Assembly: GCA_934725015.1 (NCBI GenBank)
Contig: CAKVAS010000015.1
Location: 1 to 64,000, forward strand
DNA: 64,000 nucleotides
Reading direction: 5' to 3'
Origin: an uncultured Bacteroidales bacterium
GTDB lineage: Bacteria; Bacteroidota; Bacteroidia; Bacteroidales; UBA932
The position numbers and the translations under genes were made by a program. Under the pieces are notes generated by a model. That model was not told the origin of the DNA, did not search any database, and saw only the letters and a list, made by a program, of their open reading frames with translations. Positions 42,204 through 51,255 of this stretch are shown here, piece after piece (within the stretch, counting starts at the first letter, position 1; each line of letters begins with the position of its first letter).

Positions 42204-42616
42204 AAGTATTTCTCGATACTAACATCCTTTTGGATGTGCTGGTTGAGCGCGACAATAAAGAATTCACGGAAAATGCCACAACAATTCTGGGGCTCGGCTC
42301 AAACCGCGTCTTGGATTTATATATGTCAGTACTGTCCGTCACGACAATAGCATATGTATTGAGGAATATGACGGCCGTCAAAAAGAAAGGCATCATAAAG
42401 GACTTGGTATCCATTGTGAAAGTCCTTCCTTCCCTTCCCGAACATGTCGAGAATATGCTTGAATGCCAGATGAATGACATCGAGGATGCTATGCAGGTCC
42501 AATCGGCAAAGGAAGGTCAATGCGACGTCATCGTGACAAGGAACACCACGGATTTCAGGGATGCCGGCCTGCCGGTCATCTCGCCGGAGGAGTTTCTGAA
42601 GAAGATTATAAGGTGA
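42200..42616 (+). CDS. PIN-domain toxin (VapC-like ribonuclease)
   Basis: 138 residues. The PIN signature is MKVFLDTNILLDVLVERD with the first catalytic Asp (D6). A second acidic cluster follows (NDIEDAMQVQSAKEGQCD), and the C-terminal DVIVTRNTTDFRD carries the late catalytic aspartates. PIN toxins cleave tRNA or rRNA. It is encoded directly behind its MazE-like antitoxin. Confidence 0.88.
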   Translation: MKVFLDTNILLDVLVERDNKEFTENATTILGLGSNRVLDLYMSVLSVTTIAYVLRNMTAVKKKGIIKDLVSIVKVLPSLPEHVENMLECQMNDIEDAMQVQSAKEGQCDVIVTRNTTDFRDAGLPVISPEEFLKKIIR

Positions 42617-42653
42617 TTTTGACTGTTCGTGCACAACATCCTACAAGACTGTC

Positions 42654-43358
42654 TTACACTTCCTCCCCGGCGAACTTCACCTTGAAACCAAGAACCGTGG
42701 CGAGAATCATCTCGATGTCCTTCCAAAATGAATAATGGCGATAGTAGTAGCAGTTCAGGCGCACCTTGTCCGGATAAATCACGGTGTCATTGTATTCGGT
42801 GGCAATCTCCTGCATCGGGCGCGTGTCTCCCGCAGCCTGCCGCTGAGCGACATATTCCGAAATCATCTCGTCCTCCAGCCGGTATTTCAGCGTCGCCGGC
42901 CCCGTGATTCCCGGACGCAGCCGCAGCACGTCACGGTCATCTCCCTGCAGTTTATCCGCATATCCCGGGACATCCGGACGAGGTCCCACGAACGACATAT
43001 TCCCGACCAGGACATCCCAAAGCTCCGGAAGCTCGTCAATCTTGTAGTGGCGCAGCTTCGCCCCTAGCGGAGTGATGCGCGAGTCTCCCGCGACGGACAC
43101 GGAAGACCAGCCCCCGCCGTTCGCGGTCACCGAGCCTGCGGAGTCCCTTGCCCCCTCGACAGCGGGCTGAACCCTCATTGTCCGGAACTTATGGCAGGTG
43201 AACAGCCTGCCGTCCCTGCCCACACGCTTCTGGCAGAAGAACGCCGGACCGCCCGGCATCTTCCTGTGAATCAGAAATGCAACGATGGGAAACACCCACC
43301 AGATCAGAAGCAGCCCGAAGAAGGACGCCGCAATGTCAAAGAGTCTTTTGAATGTCAT
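42654..43358 (-). CDS. priming sugar transferase (undecaprenyl-phosphate sugar-1-phosphate transferase)
   Basis: 234 residues. An N-terminal membrane helix (FDIAASFFGLLLIWWVFPIV) precedes the bacterial sugar-transferase core: FFCQKRVGRDGRLFTCHKFRTM, KIDELPELWDVLVGNMSFVGPRP and LRPGITGPATL. It starts polysaccharide assembly by moving a hexose- or HexNAc-1-phosphate to the lipid carrier. Its start overlaps the end of the ATPase gene upstream by 23 bp. A 25-residue variable insert (around 66-90) is unusual. Confidence 0.92.
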   Translation of the reverse strand: MTFKRLFDIAASFFGLLLIWWVFPIVAFLIHRKMPGGPAFFCQKRVGRDGRLFTCHKFRTMRVQPAVEGARDSAGSVTANGGGWSSVSVAGDSRITPLGAKLRHYKIDELPELWDVLVGNMSFVGPRPDVPGYADKLQGDDRDVLRLRPGITGPATLKYRLEDEMISEYVAQRQAAGDTRPMQEIATEYNDTVIYPDKVRLNCYYYRHYSFWKDIEMILATVLGFKVKFAGEEV

Positions 43359-44919
43359 ATTTCACTTTCCAGTCCAAGGCGTTCACCCCGTCCCTCACGG
43401 AGAAGTTCAGCCCCGCAGCCACGACCTCCTTGCCAGTCATCCGGAACGCTTCACCGTAACGCCTCATCTCTATCTGCGCCAGCGCGTCCTCCGCACTCCG
43501 GCCAAACTTCAGTTCCATGACATAAACGGTGTCCGATGTCTCCAACGTGATGTCTATCCGTCCCTTGGCCGTATGCTGTTCCACGGAAATCCGATAATTC
43601 GTAAGCAGGGCAAAGATGATGTAGAGCATCTGCTGATAGTGCCCCTCGTAGTTTGTGTTGTCGCAGTACGAAACTGTCTGAAGGAAGTCGCTCAGGAGCT
43701 GCAATCCTCCATCCAGGTTTCCTTGCCTTATCAGTACCGACATTCTGGCAATGGTCGCATTTCCCTTTGCTGATTCTTTCTCCAGATAGCGAGGAAGCAA
43801 GCTGCCGAAAAGTCCGACCTCGACCTCACGATTGGGCAGACAAAGCTCATAGAGTCTGCTCATCGGGTCGTAGCCTTTGATTGTGATGTAGCCACTCTGA
43901 TAAAGCAGAGGCATGATGGTAGTCATCGTCTCCGTGGCCGCATCAAAATCCTTCTTGTCGGCATAAATAGTCTCGCCCAGGTCTGACGGCAGAAAATCGT
44001 ACTTCCGCATCATGTTGATGAGATAGGTCGGAGTGCCGGAGCCGAACCAATAAGAGTCCATCTTTCCGTCAGCAAAGCAGTTGAGCAGGCTGAAAGGATT
44101 GAAGACATCAGACGACGGCCAGCAGAAATGATAACCGTCATAATGATCGGTCAACTCCGCTATCGTCTCTTCCCTGCTCAGACTCAATTTCTGCGCGAGC
44201 TCGTCTATATCTCCGCTCATACGGGTAAGCAGCTCCTCCTTGGTGATTCCGCAGATGCCGGCATAGGGCTCGTCCATGCTCACGTTCTTGATGTTGTTCA
44301 GTTCGCTGAAGATGCTGAGCTGCGAGAACTTGGTGATGCCCGTAAGGAAAACGAAGCGCAGCATCGGCTCGCAATCCTTCAGCGGGGAATAGAAATTCCG
44401 CATCGTATTACGCAGCACATCAAGATCTTCCCTTTCATGCGCCACATCGAGCAAAGGGGAGTCATATTCATCGATGAGCACAACCACCTGACAGCCGGTC
44501 TTCCGATAAACAGTCTTTATCAGATTAAGAAGCCGGACATTAGGATCCGTCGAGTCGCAGACGACGCCGAAGCGTTCCTCATTATCACTCAGGATATAAA
44601 GCAGATAGCGCTCAAGCTGAGCCTTCTCCATATGCTTGCCTCCGGCCAGGCTGAAATGCAGCACCGGATATTCCTTCCAATCATTCTCCAGATTCTCTAT
44701 GGCAAGCCCCCCGAAGAGTTCCTTCCTCCCCTCGAAATAACTCCGCAGAGTTGACACAAGCAACGACTTGCCGAAACGGCGCGGACGGCTCAGGAAAAAA
44801 TACGTGCCATCCGTGTGGGTCAGACGATACACATATTCAGTCTTGTCAATATAGAATCTGTCCTCCTCGCGGATGCGTTCAAAGGTCTGTATGCCTATAG
44901 GGTATAATTTCCTTGCCAT
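43336..44919 (-). CDS. AAA-ATPase-like protein with PD-(D/E)XK nuclease-type C-terminus
   Basis: About 527 residues from MARKLYPIGIQTF at 44919. The start PIGIQTFERIREEDRFYIDK, the P-loop-like LSRPRRFGKSLLVSTL and VVVLIDEYDSPLL mark the AAA_like family. The C-terminal region has RIDITLETSDTVYVMELKF, a PD-(D/E)XK nuclease core with the D-x9-E-x-K pattern. This family is abundant and duplicated in Bacteroidota and has an unknown role; mobility is suspected. It sits between capsule genes on the same strand and overlaps the sugar transferase. Confidence 0.85.
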   Translation of the reverse strand: MARKLYPIGIQTFERIREEDRFYIDKTEYVYRLTHTDGTYFFLSRPRRFGKSLLVSTLRSYFEGRKELFGGLAIENLENDWKEYPVLHFSLAGGKHMEKAQLERYLLYILSDNEERFGVVCDSTDPNVRLLNLIKTVYRKTGCQVVVLIDEYDSPLLDVAHEREDLDVLRNTMRNFYSPLKDCEPMLRFVFLTGITKFSQLSIFSELNNIKNVSMDEPYAGICGITKEELLTRMSGDIDELAQKLSLSREETIAELTDHYDGYHFCWPSSDVFNPFSLLNCFADGKMDSYWFGSGTPTYLINMMRKYDFLPSDLGETIYADKKDFDAATETMTTIMPLLYQSGYITIKGYDPMSRLYELCLPNREVEVGLFGSLLPRYLEKESAKGNATIARMSVLIRQGNLDGGLQLLSDFLQTVSYCDNTNYEGHYQQMLYIIFALLTNYRISVEQHTAKGRIDITLETSDTVYVMELKFGRSAEDALAQIEMRRYGEAFRMTGKEVVAAGLNFSVRDGVNALDWKVKYDIQKTL

Positions 44920-45010
44920 AATCATCACATTCTGAATACTTGCGTAAAAATATAACAAATATTCGAATCGGTCAAGTTTCGGATGGAAAGAAGTCTCTTG
45001 TGTTCAACCC

Positions 45011-45232
45011 CTATTTGAAAAATTCATCCTTATCTTTTTTGCTGAATAAGCGAGAATTTCTGACCTTATCCAACAATGCACAGAGATGTTCTGCCCTCAG
45101 AGAATCGACAATCTTCGTGCGTCCGTCAACTACACTTTGTGAAATGAGATTTCTCGGCAATTTGACAATATTCGTTGCACAGATGTAAGAATTGTGCGAA
45201 AGAAACTTATAGTCAGACTTGAACAAATCCAT
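45011..45232 (-). CDS. small protein downstream of the Panacea-domain remnant
   Basis: 73 residues beginning MDLFKSDYKFLSHNSYICATN. It contains an ordered sequence with several basic residues and an LRAEHLCALLDKVRNSRLF helix. It starts 3 bp after the broken Panacea gene. Panacea-domain antitoxins are usually paired with a toxin gene, and this could be the whole or the remainder of such a partner, but I do not recognise it. Confidence 0.4.
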   Translation of the reverse strand: MDLFKSDYKFLSHNSYICATNIVKLPRNLISQSVVDGRTKIVDSLRAEHLCALLDKVRNSRLFSKKDKDEFFK

Positions 45233-45235
45233 GTC

Positions 45236-45776
45236 CTACAAATAACAAGACTCAACCGCCAACTTTCTGTCAATGTACTCGACATATTCCTCGCTGTCCC
45301 CCACTTCCCGCAAAATATCCTTAACGGAAATCTTCCTGTCGGGGGAAGTACACTGCCAAGCCAGACCATGAGAGAATTCTGTCAAACGTCCGAATGACAT
45401 ATCTTTACAAAGAGCTATCGCCTCGTCAAGGCATTCAATGTCGCTCTCCGAGAGATAGTCCATGTCAACCGGCATAAGCTGCTTTATGGTATAACGATTC
45501 TGGAAAGTGAAATATCGTTTCAACTCCTCAGTAGATGATGTTCCGGAGAAATAGCTGTCACCTCGAACAGCCTTAAAGATATCGTCAACCTTCGATGGCA
45601 CCGGTCCATATTGCATCCGTATATAATCATCCCCTGTAATGCTTCTGGAATAACGGGACAAATGTTTCTGATCTGCAAAATATAAAATCTAGCAAATCTT
45701 ATGCATATCAACCAAGCCGAGACAAGATATACAGAACAGCCTGCAGGGCAACATCTTTATTGAATAGCGACATCAT
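45236..45776 (-). pseudogene. Panacea (SocA-like) domain antitoxin gene with two lesions
   Basis: From ATG 45776 the frame reads MMSLFNKDVALQAVLYILSR then LG and is lost. In another frame the normal continuation is DMHKIC, then TAG, then ILYFADQKHLSRYSRSITGD and YGPVPSKVDDI, the typical Panacea motifs. One frameshift and one stop codon (TAG where Lys is expected) separate the intact 141-residue C-terminal part from its N-terminus. The remaining ORF 45236-45661 still encodes the C-terminal domain. Probably a decayed toxin-antitoxin module in the capsule locus. Confidence 0.65.
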
Positions 45777-45860
45777 TTAAAGCGTATTGAATCTCTTTTG
45801 TATTTCAGGATGCAAACTTACATAAAAATTCCGATAGTTATATCAATCGTGCACAACCAA

Positions 45861-46682
45861 TTATCTGAACAGTTTATAAGCGACTTTCTTCACCCAGGCA
45901 GGGCTTACCAACATACAAAACATCATATAACCAAACACTGTTGCCCCAAATCCATACCCGAGTACCCTGTTTATAACATTCCTGTCATGTAACTGTTTTT
46001 TAGCAAACGTCCAACCATTGCGACGTTTTTTGAATAACGAATCAGTAAAACGGAAACGAAGAACGACATCTGGAAGATTAGCATGTTTTGTTCCATTTCT
46101 CATGCCATCGAACCAAAGCATAGTGTCTTGATTCTGACGGTATTCAGGACGGTACTTGCATCCTGCCTTATCAAAGAAACTTTTGCGGAACATAACGGCA
46201 GGATGTGCGTGAGGATTTCTTTTAGCAAAGAAACGATAACACTCTTCTGGCGTTTCCGGATAAACTATAATTTTACCTCGGCTTTTACTATTTTCGTCAA
46301 TCTCCTCAATAGCGCCGCCTACAACATCAATCTCCGGATGTTGTCGCAGATAAGCTATCTGTTCTTCAAATCGCTCCGGCATAGAAATATCATCCGCATC
46401 CATTCTAGCGACATATTCATAGCCTTCATTGAAACAGATGTCAAGCAGGTCATTCAGAACTATAGCAAGTCCTCGGTTCTCTTTAAACCACTCAACGCTT
46501 ATGCGTTCGTCCTTTTCGTACCGTCTCAAGCACTCTTCCAAATCTTTACCTACCGGTCCATCCACACCTATATAAAGATGTATGTTCTTGTATGTCTGAC
46601 TCAAAATGCTATCACAAGCCAACTTGACATAAGACGCCTTATCATTCTTATATACAGGTAAAATTACTGCGATTTTGTCCAT
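45861..46682 (-). CDS. family 2 glycosyltransferase
   Basis: 273 residues. GT-A fold with IAVILPVYKNDKASYVKLA, YIGVDGPVGKDL and the metal-binding YVARMDADDISMPERF, then PHAHPAVMFRKSFFDKAGC. The C-terminal segment has a membrane-associating helix. Likely adds one sugar of the repeat unit. The next gene in the locus starts 2 bp upstream. Confidence 0.87.
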   Translation of the reverse strand: MDKIAVILPVYKNDKASYVKLACDSILSQTYKNIHLYIGVDGPVGKDLEECLRRYEKDERISVEWFKENRGLAIVLNDLLDICFNEGYEYVARMDADDISMPERFEEQIAYLRQHPEIDVVGGAIEEIDENSKSRGKIIVYPETPEECYRFFAKRNPHAHPAVMFRKSFFDKAGCKYRPEYRQNQDTMLWFDGMRNGTKHANLPDVVLRFRFTDSLFKKRRNGWTFAKKQLHDRNVINRVLGYGFGATVFGYMMFCMLVSPAWVKKVAYKLFR

Positions 46683-46684
46683 TT

Positions 46685-47971
46685 CTAATCCAATTTTATT
46701 ACATATAGCCCGCGATGGCCTTCATACACGCTGTCAAAGCAAACAGCTCTGCCATCTTGTCTCCAACGCGGATGCAAGTCGCATCTAGTATCATTGTCAT
46801 ATTTAAAAGGAGCAAATACCTTGGCTATCACTTTCACACTCTCACCTGTCCGATCCGTATCAATACCAAGTTTCACCTCCTGAATGCGCGAACGGCTCGG
46901 ATATGTGTCAAACACCACTAGACTATTGTCAACTGGGCAATAACTTGGATGACCATCATTGCTCAATTGGGGCCATATATGAATCCACTCCTGAGTTTTA
47001 TCTTTCATCAAATAATATCCCGGGCCAAACTCCTTCTTACGCTCAAAGGCAATTATTTCTTCATCATTCTTCCAATAGCAATGGCTCACCATATCATCGT
47101 CACTCAATACATACATATCAGTTCCGTCCACATTGCAAGTTATCAGACGAGTGTATTTTCTCGGGCCGCAAAACCACCGATATAATACCATGAAACGCTT
47201 GCCATTAGGTGAGAGCATTAAGTGGTTTACTTTATGCACACTGCAATTTTCTTGCATCTCATGACGTGGCTGAAATCTTGCAAAATCTGTATATTTCAAA
47301 AGTTCAGCAACTTTTCCAGTCTCAATATCCATTTTCCATACTGCGGTTGTGTCTGGAAGAGGTACACCTTTTGTTATTTCCGGCAGTTCAGCATATCCAT
47401 AACCAAGGCGCAAGGAATGCAGACGTGAAAAGTCAAGACTCAACGCTGTTTTTCCATCGGCAGACACAGTGTAACATGGTATAGGCAACACTCTTTCCTC
47501 CTTCGTCTCTACATTGAGTATTACTGAGCAGTACTTATTGTCACGCATATCATTGTAGAGAATGTGCGTCTTGAAATCTGGTCCCAACCATTGCGCCATA
47601 CATCCTTGTTGCACATTCCATGTGTGCGTTGTGGCTATCTCCTTTATTTTATTGTCATCCTTTGTGTCTATCAGCAATATGTCTGCCGTTCCTAAAGGAT
47701 CCGGAGCGCTCCAAGTATCTTTCGCACGCATGCAAATCATATATCGCATGGTTGCATCCCACGGTGATTTGTCGTAGTAACCAAAGAAGTATTCATATTT
47801 TGAATCTTTGGGAGACACGCGCTCAATATTACCATCCGACTTTATTTTCTTACTCACAGCATAACAACATAACTGATAAGCACGCTTGATATATTTTTTC
47901 ACTTCAGGAACCTTGTTCAACTGGTAGTTGATTTTCTGCTCTAAGCTCATAGTGGCTATCCATAAAAACAT
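46685..47971 (-). CDS. capsule-locus protein with a beta-propeller-like fold
   Basis: 428 residues (or 421 from MSLEQK at 47950). Repeated strands with YDKSPWDATMRYMIC, YTVSADGKTALSLDFSR, HLMLSPNGKRFMVLYRWF and GHPSYCPVDNSLVVFDTYPS suggest a six- or seven-bladed TolB/oligogalacturonate-lyase-like propeller. Related proteins occur in capsule loci next to glycosyltransferases; no glycosyltransferase motif is visible. The start at 47971 overlaps the previous stop as TAATG, which favours translational coupling. Confidence 0.6.
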   Translation of the reverse strand: MFLWIATMSLEQKINYQLNKVPEVKKYIKRAYQLCCYAVSKKIKSDGNIERVSPKDSKYEYFFGYYDKSPWDATMRYMICMRAKDTWSAPDPLGTADILLIDTKDDNKIKEIATTHTWNVQQGCMAQWLGPDFKTHILYNDMRDNKYCSVILNVETKEERVLPIPCYTVSADGKTALSLDFSRLHSLRLGYGYAELPEITKGVPLPDTTAVWKMDIETGKVAELLKYTDFARFQPRHEMQENCSVHKVNHLMLSPNGKRFMVLYRWFCGPRKYTRLITCNVDGTDMYVLSDDDMVSHCYWKNDEEIIAFERKKEFGPGYYLMKDKTQEWIHIWPQLSNDGHPSYCPVDNSLVVFDTYPSRSRIQEVKLGIDTDRTGESVKVIAKVFAPFKYDNDTRCDLHPRWRQDGRAVCFDSVYEGHRGLYVIKLD

Positions 47972-48969
47972 TAGTTACTAACACTTCCTTTGATAAATGA
48001 CAGGAGGAATCTTGCCACAGAGAAATTCACGGCAAACATAACGGACAAAAATTTTCTGCTCAAAGGTAATGGCGCTTTCAATAAAGTCACAACATTTTTT
48101 CTGTGCTCTTTGACCAATTGCTTTACAACATCTTTTTCATTTAATGATTCATCACTGATTCCCCATACTGCAATTCTACAAAGCAACGAGAATGGAGTGC
48201 GCGCTTTTTTCACCTTTCCTAAAAACGCAATATTACCAAATGTCTCACTTTGTGTTAATTTATACAATTCCTCAGCCGCCTCATATAGTTGAAAATCCTT
48301 CGCTTTCAACTTTCCAGAAGAAGTGCTGTTGCCCTCCTGCCAATAAAAATATCCGACCTTGTTTGTTATCACCCATTCGTGGCAGTCTCTCAACACCTTG
48401 TACTTATAATCAATATCTTCATTTATTTTGCCCTCTCTAAATTTATAGCGTTTGGCTGTAGGTGCCTCGAAGAGGCACCTCCACACGGAAAAGCCTCCGC
48501 TTTTTCGTGTGGAGGACTCAAGATAATAATCCAGAATTTCTTTCCCCTCATATATTCGGATTTCTTCCGGAATTCGGGTTATAAAGGCATTGGGGGTACT
48601 TGTCAGCTTAACACCAAATTGTACGGCATTGGCTTTCTTATACTTTTTAAGCAACATTATACAATATTCGTATATATCTTTTGCAATCCAGTCGTCACTA
48701 TCCACGAAAGTGACATAGTCGCCCGTAGCGACGGACAGTCCTGTGTTTCTGGCACAGGACAGTCCACCGTTTTCACGGTGGACTGTCCGTATTCGAGCAT
48801 CGCGCAAAGCCCACTCGTCACACATCTTGGGACAGTTGTCCGGACTGCCATCATCTACAAGTATAATCTCTAAATTCGTATAACTTTGCCTTACTACCGA
48901 TTCCACACATCGGTCAAGGTAGCGTTCTACCCCATAAACAGGGATTATAACAGAAATCTTAGGGTTCAT
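47971..48969 (-). CDS. family 2 glycosyltransferase (EpsJ-like)
   Basis: 332 residues. Strong GT2 match: ISVIIPVYGVERYLDRCVES, ILVDDGSPDNCPKMCDEW, VHRENGGLSCARNTGLSVAT and YVTFVDSDDWI with the DxD, then GKINEDIDYKYKVL. The C-terminal hydrophobic segment may attach to the membrane. Two stretches of the gene are nearly perfect inverted repeats (48460-48512 and 48757-48788), which is odd because they encode conserved residues. Confidence 0.9.
   Translation of the reverse strand: MNPKISVIIPVYGVERYLDRCVESVVRQSYTNLEIILVDDGSPDNCPKMCDEWALRDARIRTVHRENGGLSCARNTGLSVATGDYVTFVDSDDWIAKDIYEYCIMLLKKYKKANAVQFGVKLTSTPNAFITRIPEEIRIYEGKEILDYYLESSTRKSGGFSVWRCLFEAPTAKRYKFREGKINEDIDYKYKVLRDCHEWVITNKVGYFYWQEGNSTSSGKLKAKDFQLYEAAEELYKLTQSETFGNIAFLGKVKKARTPFSLLCRIAVWGISDESLNEKDVVKQLVKEHRKNVVTLLKAPLPLSRKFLSVMFAVNFSVARFLLSFIKGSVSN
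48460..48512. repeat. paired hairpins inside the glycosyltransferase gene
   Basis: AGGTGCCTC-GAA-GAGGCACCT (48460-48480) is perfect. CCACACGGAAAAGC-CTCC-GCTTTTTCGTGTGG (48481-48512) has a single mismatch. Both encode the segment SSTRKSGGFSVWRCLFEAPT. Confidence 0.75.
48757..48788. repeat. 14-bp perfect inverted repeat inside the glycosyltransferase gene
   Basis: GGACAGTCCACCGT-TTTC-ACGGTGGACTGTCC, followed on the left by a further TCCTGTG/CACAGGA pair (48739-48759). It encodes the conserved VHRENGGLS segment. Confidence 0.8.
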
Positions 48970-48975
48970 GCTATC

Positions 48976-50043
48976 TTATAATAGTGATTTAAGGAATACA
49001 TCCCACCTGTTGAACATCACTCCATTTGTATGCGTCTCGCCTATACGTCGAGCTTCCCTGGCAACCCTTTCGGCAACGTTTGGGTTGTCCAACAAATACG
49101 ACATTTTCTCAGCCAAAGCGCTTGCATCCCTCACTGGTACGATAAAACCATTGATTCCATTCTCTATCAATGTCCTTGCGCCTCCAGGACGGCAATCTGT
49201 CGAGATGCATGGCAGGCCTAAAGACATAGCTTCCATCAGAGCATTGGGCATTCCTTCGTAGTCTGAACACAAAACGAACAAACGAGCAGTCCGAATACAA
49301 CTAAAGATATCTTTTCTGCTTGGATGCAATGTGACTCTGGACACTAAACCTGACTGGTTTATCTTATCTTGCAATTCATCATACATCTCGCCGTCACCAT
49401 AAAAGTCAAGTCTTATATCCGGATATTTTGCAGCAATCATAGCGAAAGCGTCAAGCAATAGAGATGGATTTTTCTGAGGGTGTAATCGCCCGACAGTCAC
49501 TATCCTATTTTCGCGTTTCTCTGCTATAGGATATTTATCCTGCGGAACTGTAACAGAGTTATGTATTACAATGGCTTTTTGTTTCTTTCCTATAGTAAAG
49601 AAGTCTCGTGCGCCCTCTGATTGGAAAACTAAAGCATCCACATGACTACAGGTATAATCCCTTACCTTGCCAAGCAACCCCGAGTATTCTTTATCATAAG
49701 GATCACCTCTTTCCGAATAAAGTATTTTTCCGCAAATACCTCTACCTGCCAACAAAGAAAAATAGGCACCTTGAAGATTATAACTTATCGTTATATCCGG
49801 CTTTATATCCTTTATTGCCCCTCTAAATGCGAAAAATCTCTTGCCAATGCCAAATCTGCCTTTCTCTTTCCCCGACAAATCATGTACTGTCACATTGTCT
49901 GAAATCAGATAAGAAGCTTTAAATTCATTTAGTACAATCATATGCACATCATGTCCCCTCATTGCCATTTCATTGGATAACATGACGATTTGGCGTTCTG
50001 CGCCTCCCGCTCCATGAAGGTAGGCTATAGTCACTATTTTCAT
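48976..50043 (-). CDS. family 4 glycosyltransferase
   Basis: 355 residues with the GT-B layout. N-terminal half: IAYLHGAGGAERQIVML, PDITISYNLQGAY. C-terminal half: VTVGRLHPQKNPSLLLDAF, LDFYGDGEMYDEL and the donor-binding SDYEGMPNALMEAMSLGLPC with the EX7E motif. A retaining transferase using an NDP-sugar, probably in the repeat-unit assembly. Starts 12 bp after the GT upstream. Confidence 0.92.
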   Translation of the reverse strand: MKIVTIAYLHGAGGAERQIVMLSNEMAMRGHDVHMIVLNEFKASYLISDNVTVHDLSGKEKGRFGIGKRFFAFRGAIKDIKPDITISYNLQGAYFSLLAGRGICGKILYSERGDPYDKEYSGLLGKVRDYTCSHVDALVFQSEGARDFFTIGKKQKAIVIHNSVTVPQDKYPIAEKRENRIVTVGRLHPQKNPSLLLDAFAMIAAKYPDIRLDFYGDGEMYDELQDKINQSGLVSRVTLHPSRKDIFSCIRTARLFVLCSDYEGMPNALMEAMSLGLPCISTDCRPGGARTLIENGINGFIVPVRDASALAEKMSYLLDNPNVAERVAREARRIGETHTNGVMFNRWDVFLKSLL

Positions 50044-50055
50044 TTATATACAATT

Positions 50056-51249
50056 TTATTCCTGCAATAGATTTTCATACACCCCTTGAAGAACTCTTAC
50101 ATTGTGTTCTTTATCAAACATATGTTTCACAATGTAAGATCTTTCTTCCAGCTTCTTCTTCATAGAATCAGTTTGTGCCAGTGCCAATTCCACAGTTTTA
50201 ACGAACCCTTCAGCATCATTCATCCTAAAGAGAAAAGCCAGATCACCATTTAAGGAGTATTCCAAAGATTCTTCCGTTTCGGCTGCAACAACTATAGTTT
50301 TGTTTATTATGCCCTCTGCCAAAGCAAGATTAGCATGTGGTATTGTAAAATAACTGACAAGACATGAGCATTGGTCTAACAAATGTTTTATTTCATAAAT
50401 ATTAGGTATGCATACGATTCTCTTATCTGATCGGATTATATTATTCAGTTCATAACTATAAAAGCCTCTGATTCCTTTATCGGAAAGCCACATTTTAATG
50501 CGTTCTTTCCAACCGCAGCCAAAACTCCGAATACTATTCCCTAAAACCAATAGTCGTAAGCTATCATCTTTCAAACACTTCGAAAATAACTCTGCAATTT
50601 CTTTTGCTCCTTTGTTTGAAGCACATCCGCCTGTAAATAGAAGAACCTTCTTATCGGATAAATCTTCCTTAAAGATATCAGACATTGAGATTTCTTTATA
50701 TCTGTCAGTAAAATCAATCCAGTCGTATACAACTGTGGCTTTGTCTTCTATATTGGGAATCTGTTTAGCTGCAAATTGGTTAATGGCAACAATATGGTCT
50801 GCATATTTCTGAACATAAGTCCAAAGTCGTTTAAGCTGCTTTTGATGTTCATCGGCAGGCCAATGTTCCCTAATATGAATAACCGTCTTGTATCCAGCCG
50901 CTTTTGCTGGTCTGAGGTAAGGATAAAGCATCATTGAATTCAGATAAAGTAAGTCAGGATTAATCTGTTTCAATTTTTCTGAAAAACCGTCAAGCGACTT
51001 GTTTATCTTGTAATACTTTACAATTGCTTCTCTCTTCCATAGTGGTAAATTATATGGTATTGAGTCCAGTTCAGGATAATAAAGTATTTCTATGCCCAAC
51101 TTCACAATTTCATCAGCCAATGGACCATGATAAGCCAACAATACTATGGGTAGGTATTTTTTTCTGTCCACATTTTTTAAGATGTTCAGCAGACAATAGC
51201 TTCCGCCACCTATACTGGAACAATGGAATACATATAATATTTTCTTCAT
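50056..51249 (-). CDS. family 4-like glycosyltransferase
   Basis: 397 residues. N-terminal MKKILYVFHCSSIGGGSYCL has the GG(S/A) loop of GT-B enzymes. LLFTGGCASNKGAKEIAELF and TIPHANLALAEGIINKTIVV form the C-terminal donor-binding domain, somewhat divergent from GT4. It has a long middle region with few conserved motifs. Tight spacing to both neighbours (6 and 12 bp). Confidence 0.75.
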   Translation of the reverse strand: MKKILYVFHCSSIGGGSYCLLNILKNVDRKKYLPIVLLAYHGPLADEIVKLGIEILYYPELDSIPYNLPLWKREAIVKYYKINKSLDGFSEKLKQINPDLLYLNSMMLYPYLRPAKAAGYKTVIHIREHWPADEHQKQLKRLWTYVQKYADHIVAINQFAAKQIPNIEDKATVVYDWIDFTDRYKEISMSDIFKEDLSDKKVLLFTGGCASNKGAKEIAELFSKCLKDDSLRLLVLGNSIRSFGCGWKERIKMWLSDKGIRGFYSYELNNIIRSDKRIVCIPNIYEIKHLLDQCSCLVSYFTIPHANLALAEGIINKTIVVAAETEESLEYSLNGDLAFLFRMNDAEGFVKTVELALAQTDSMKKKLEERSYIVKHMFDKEHNVRVLQGVYENLLQE

Positions 51250-51255
51250 CGCAGT

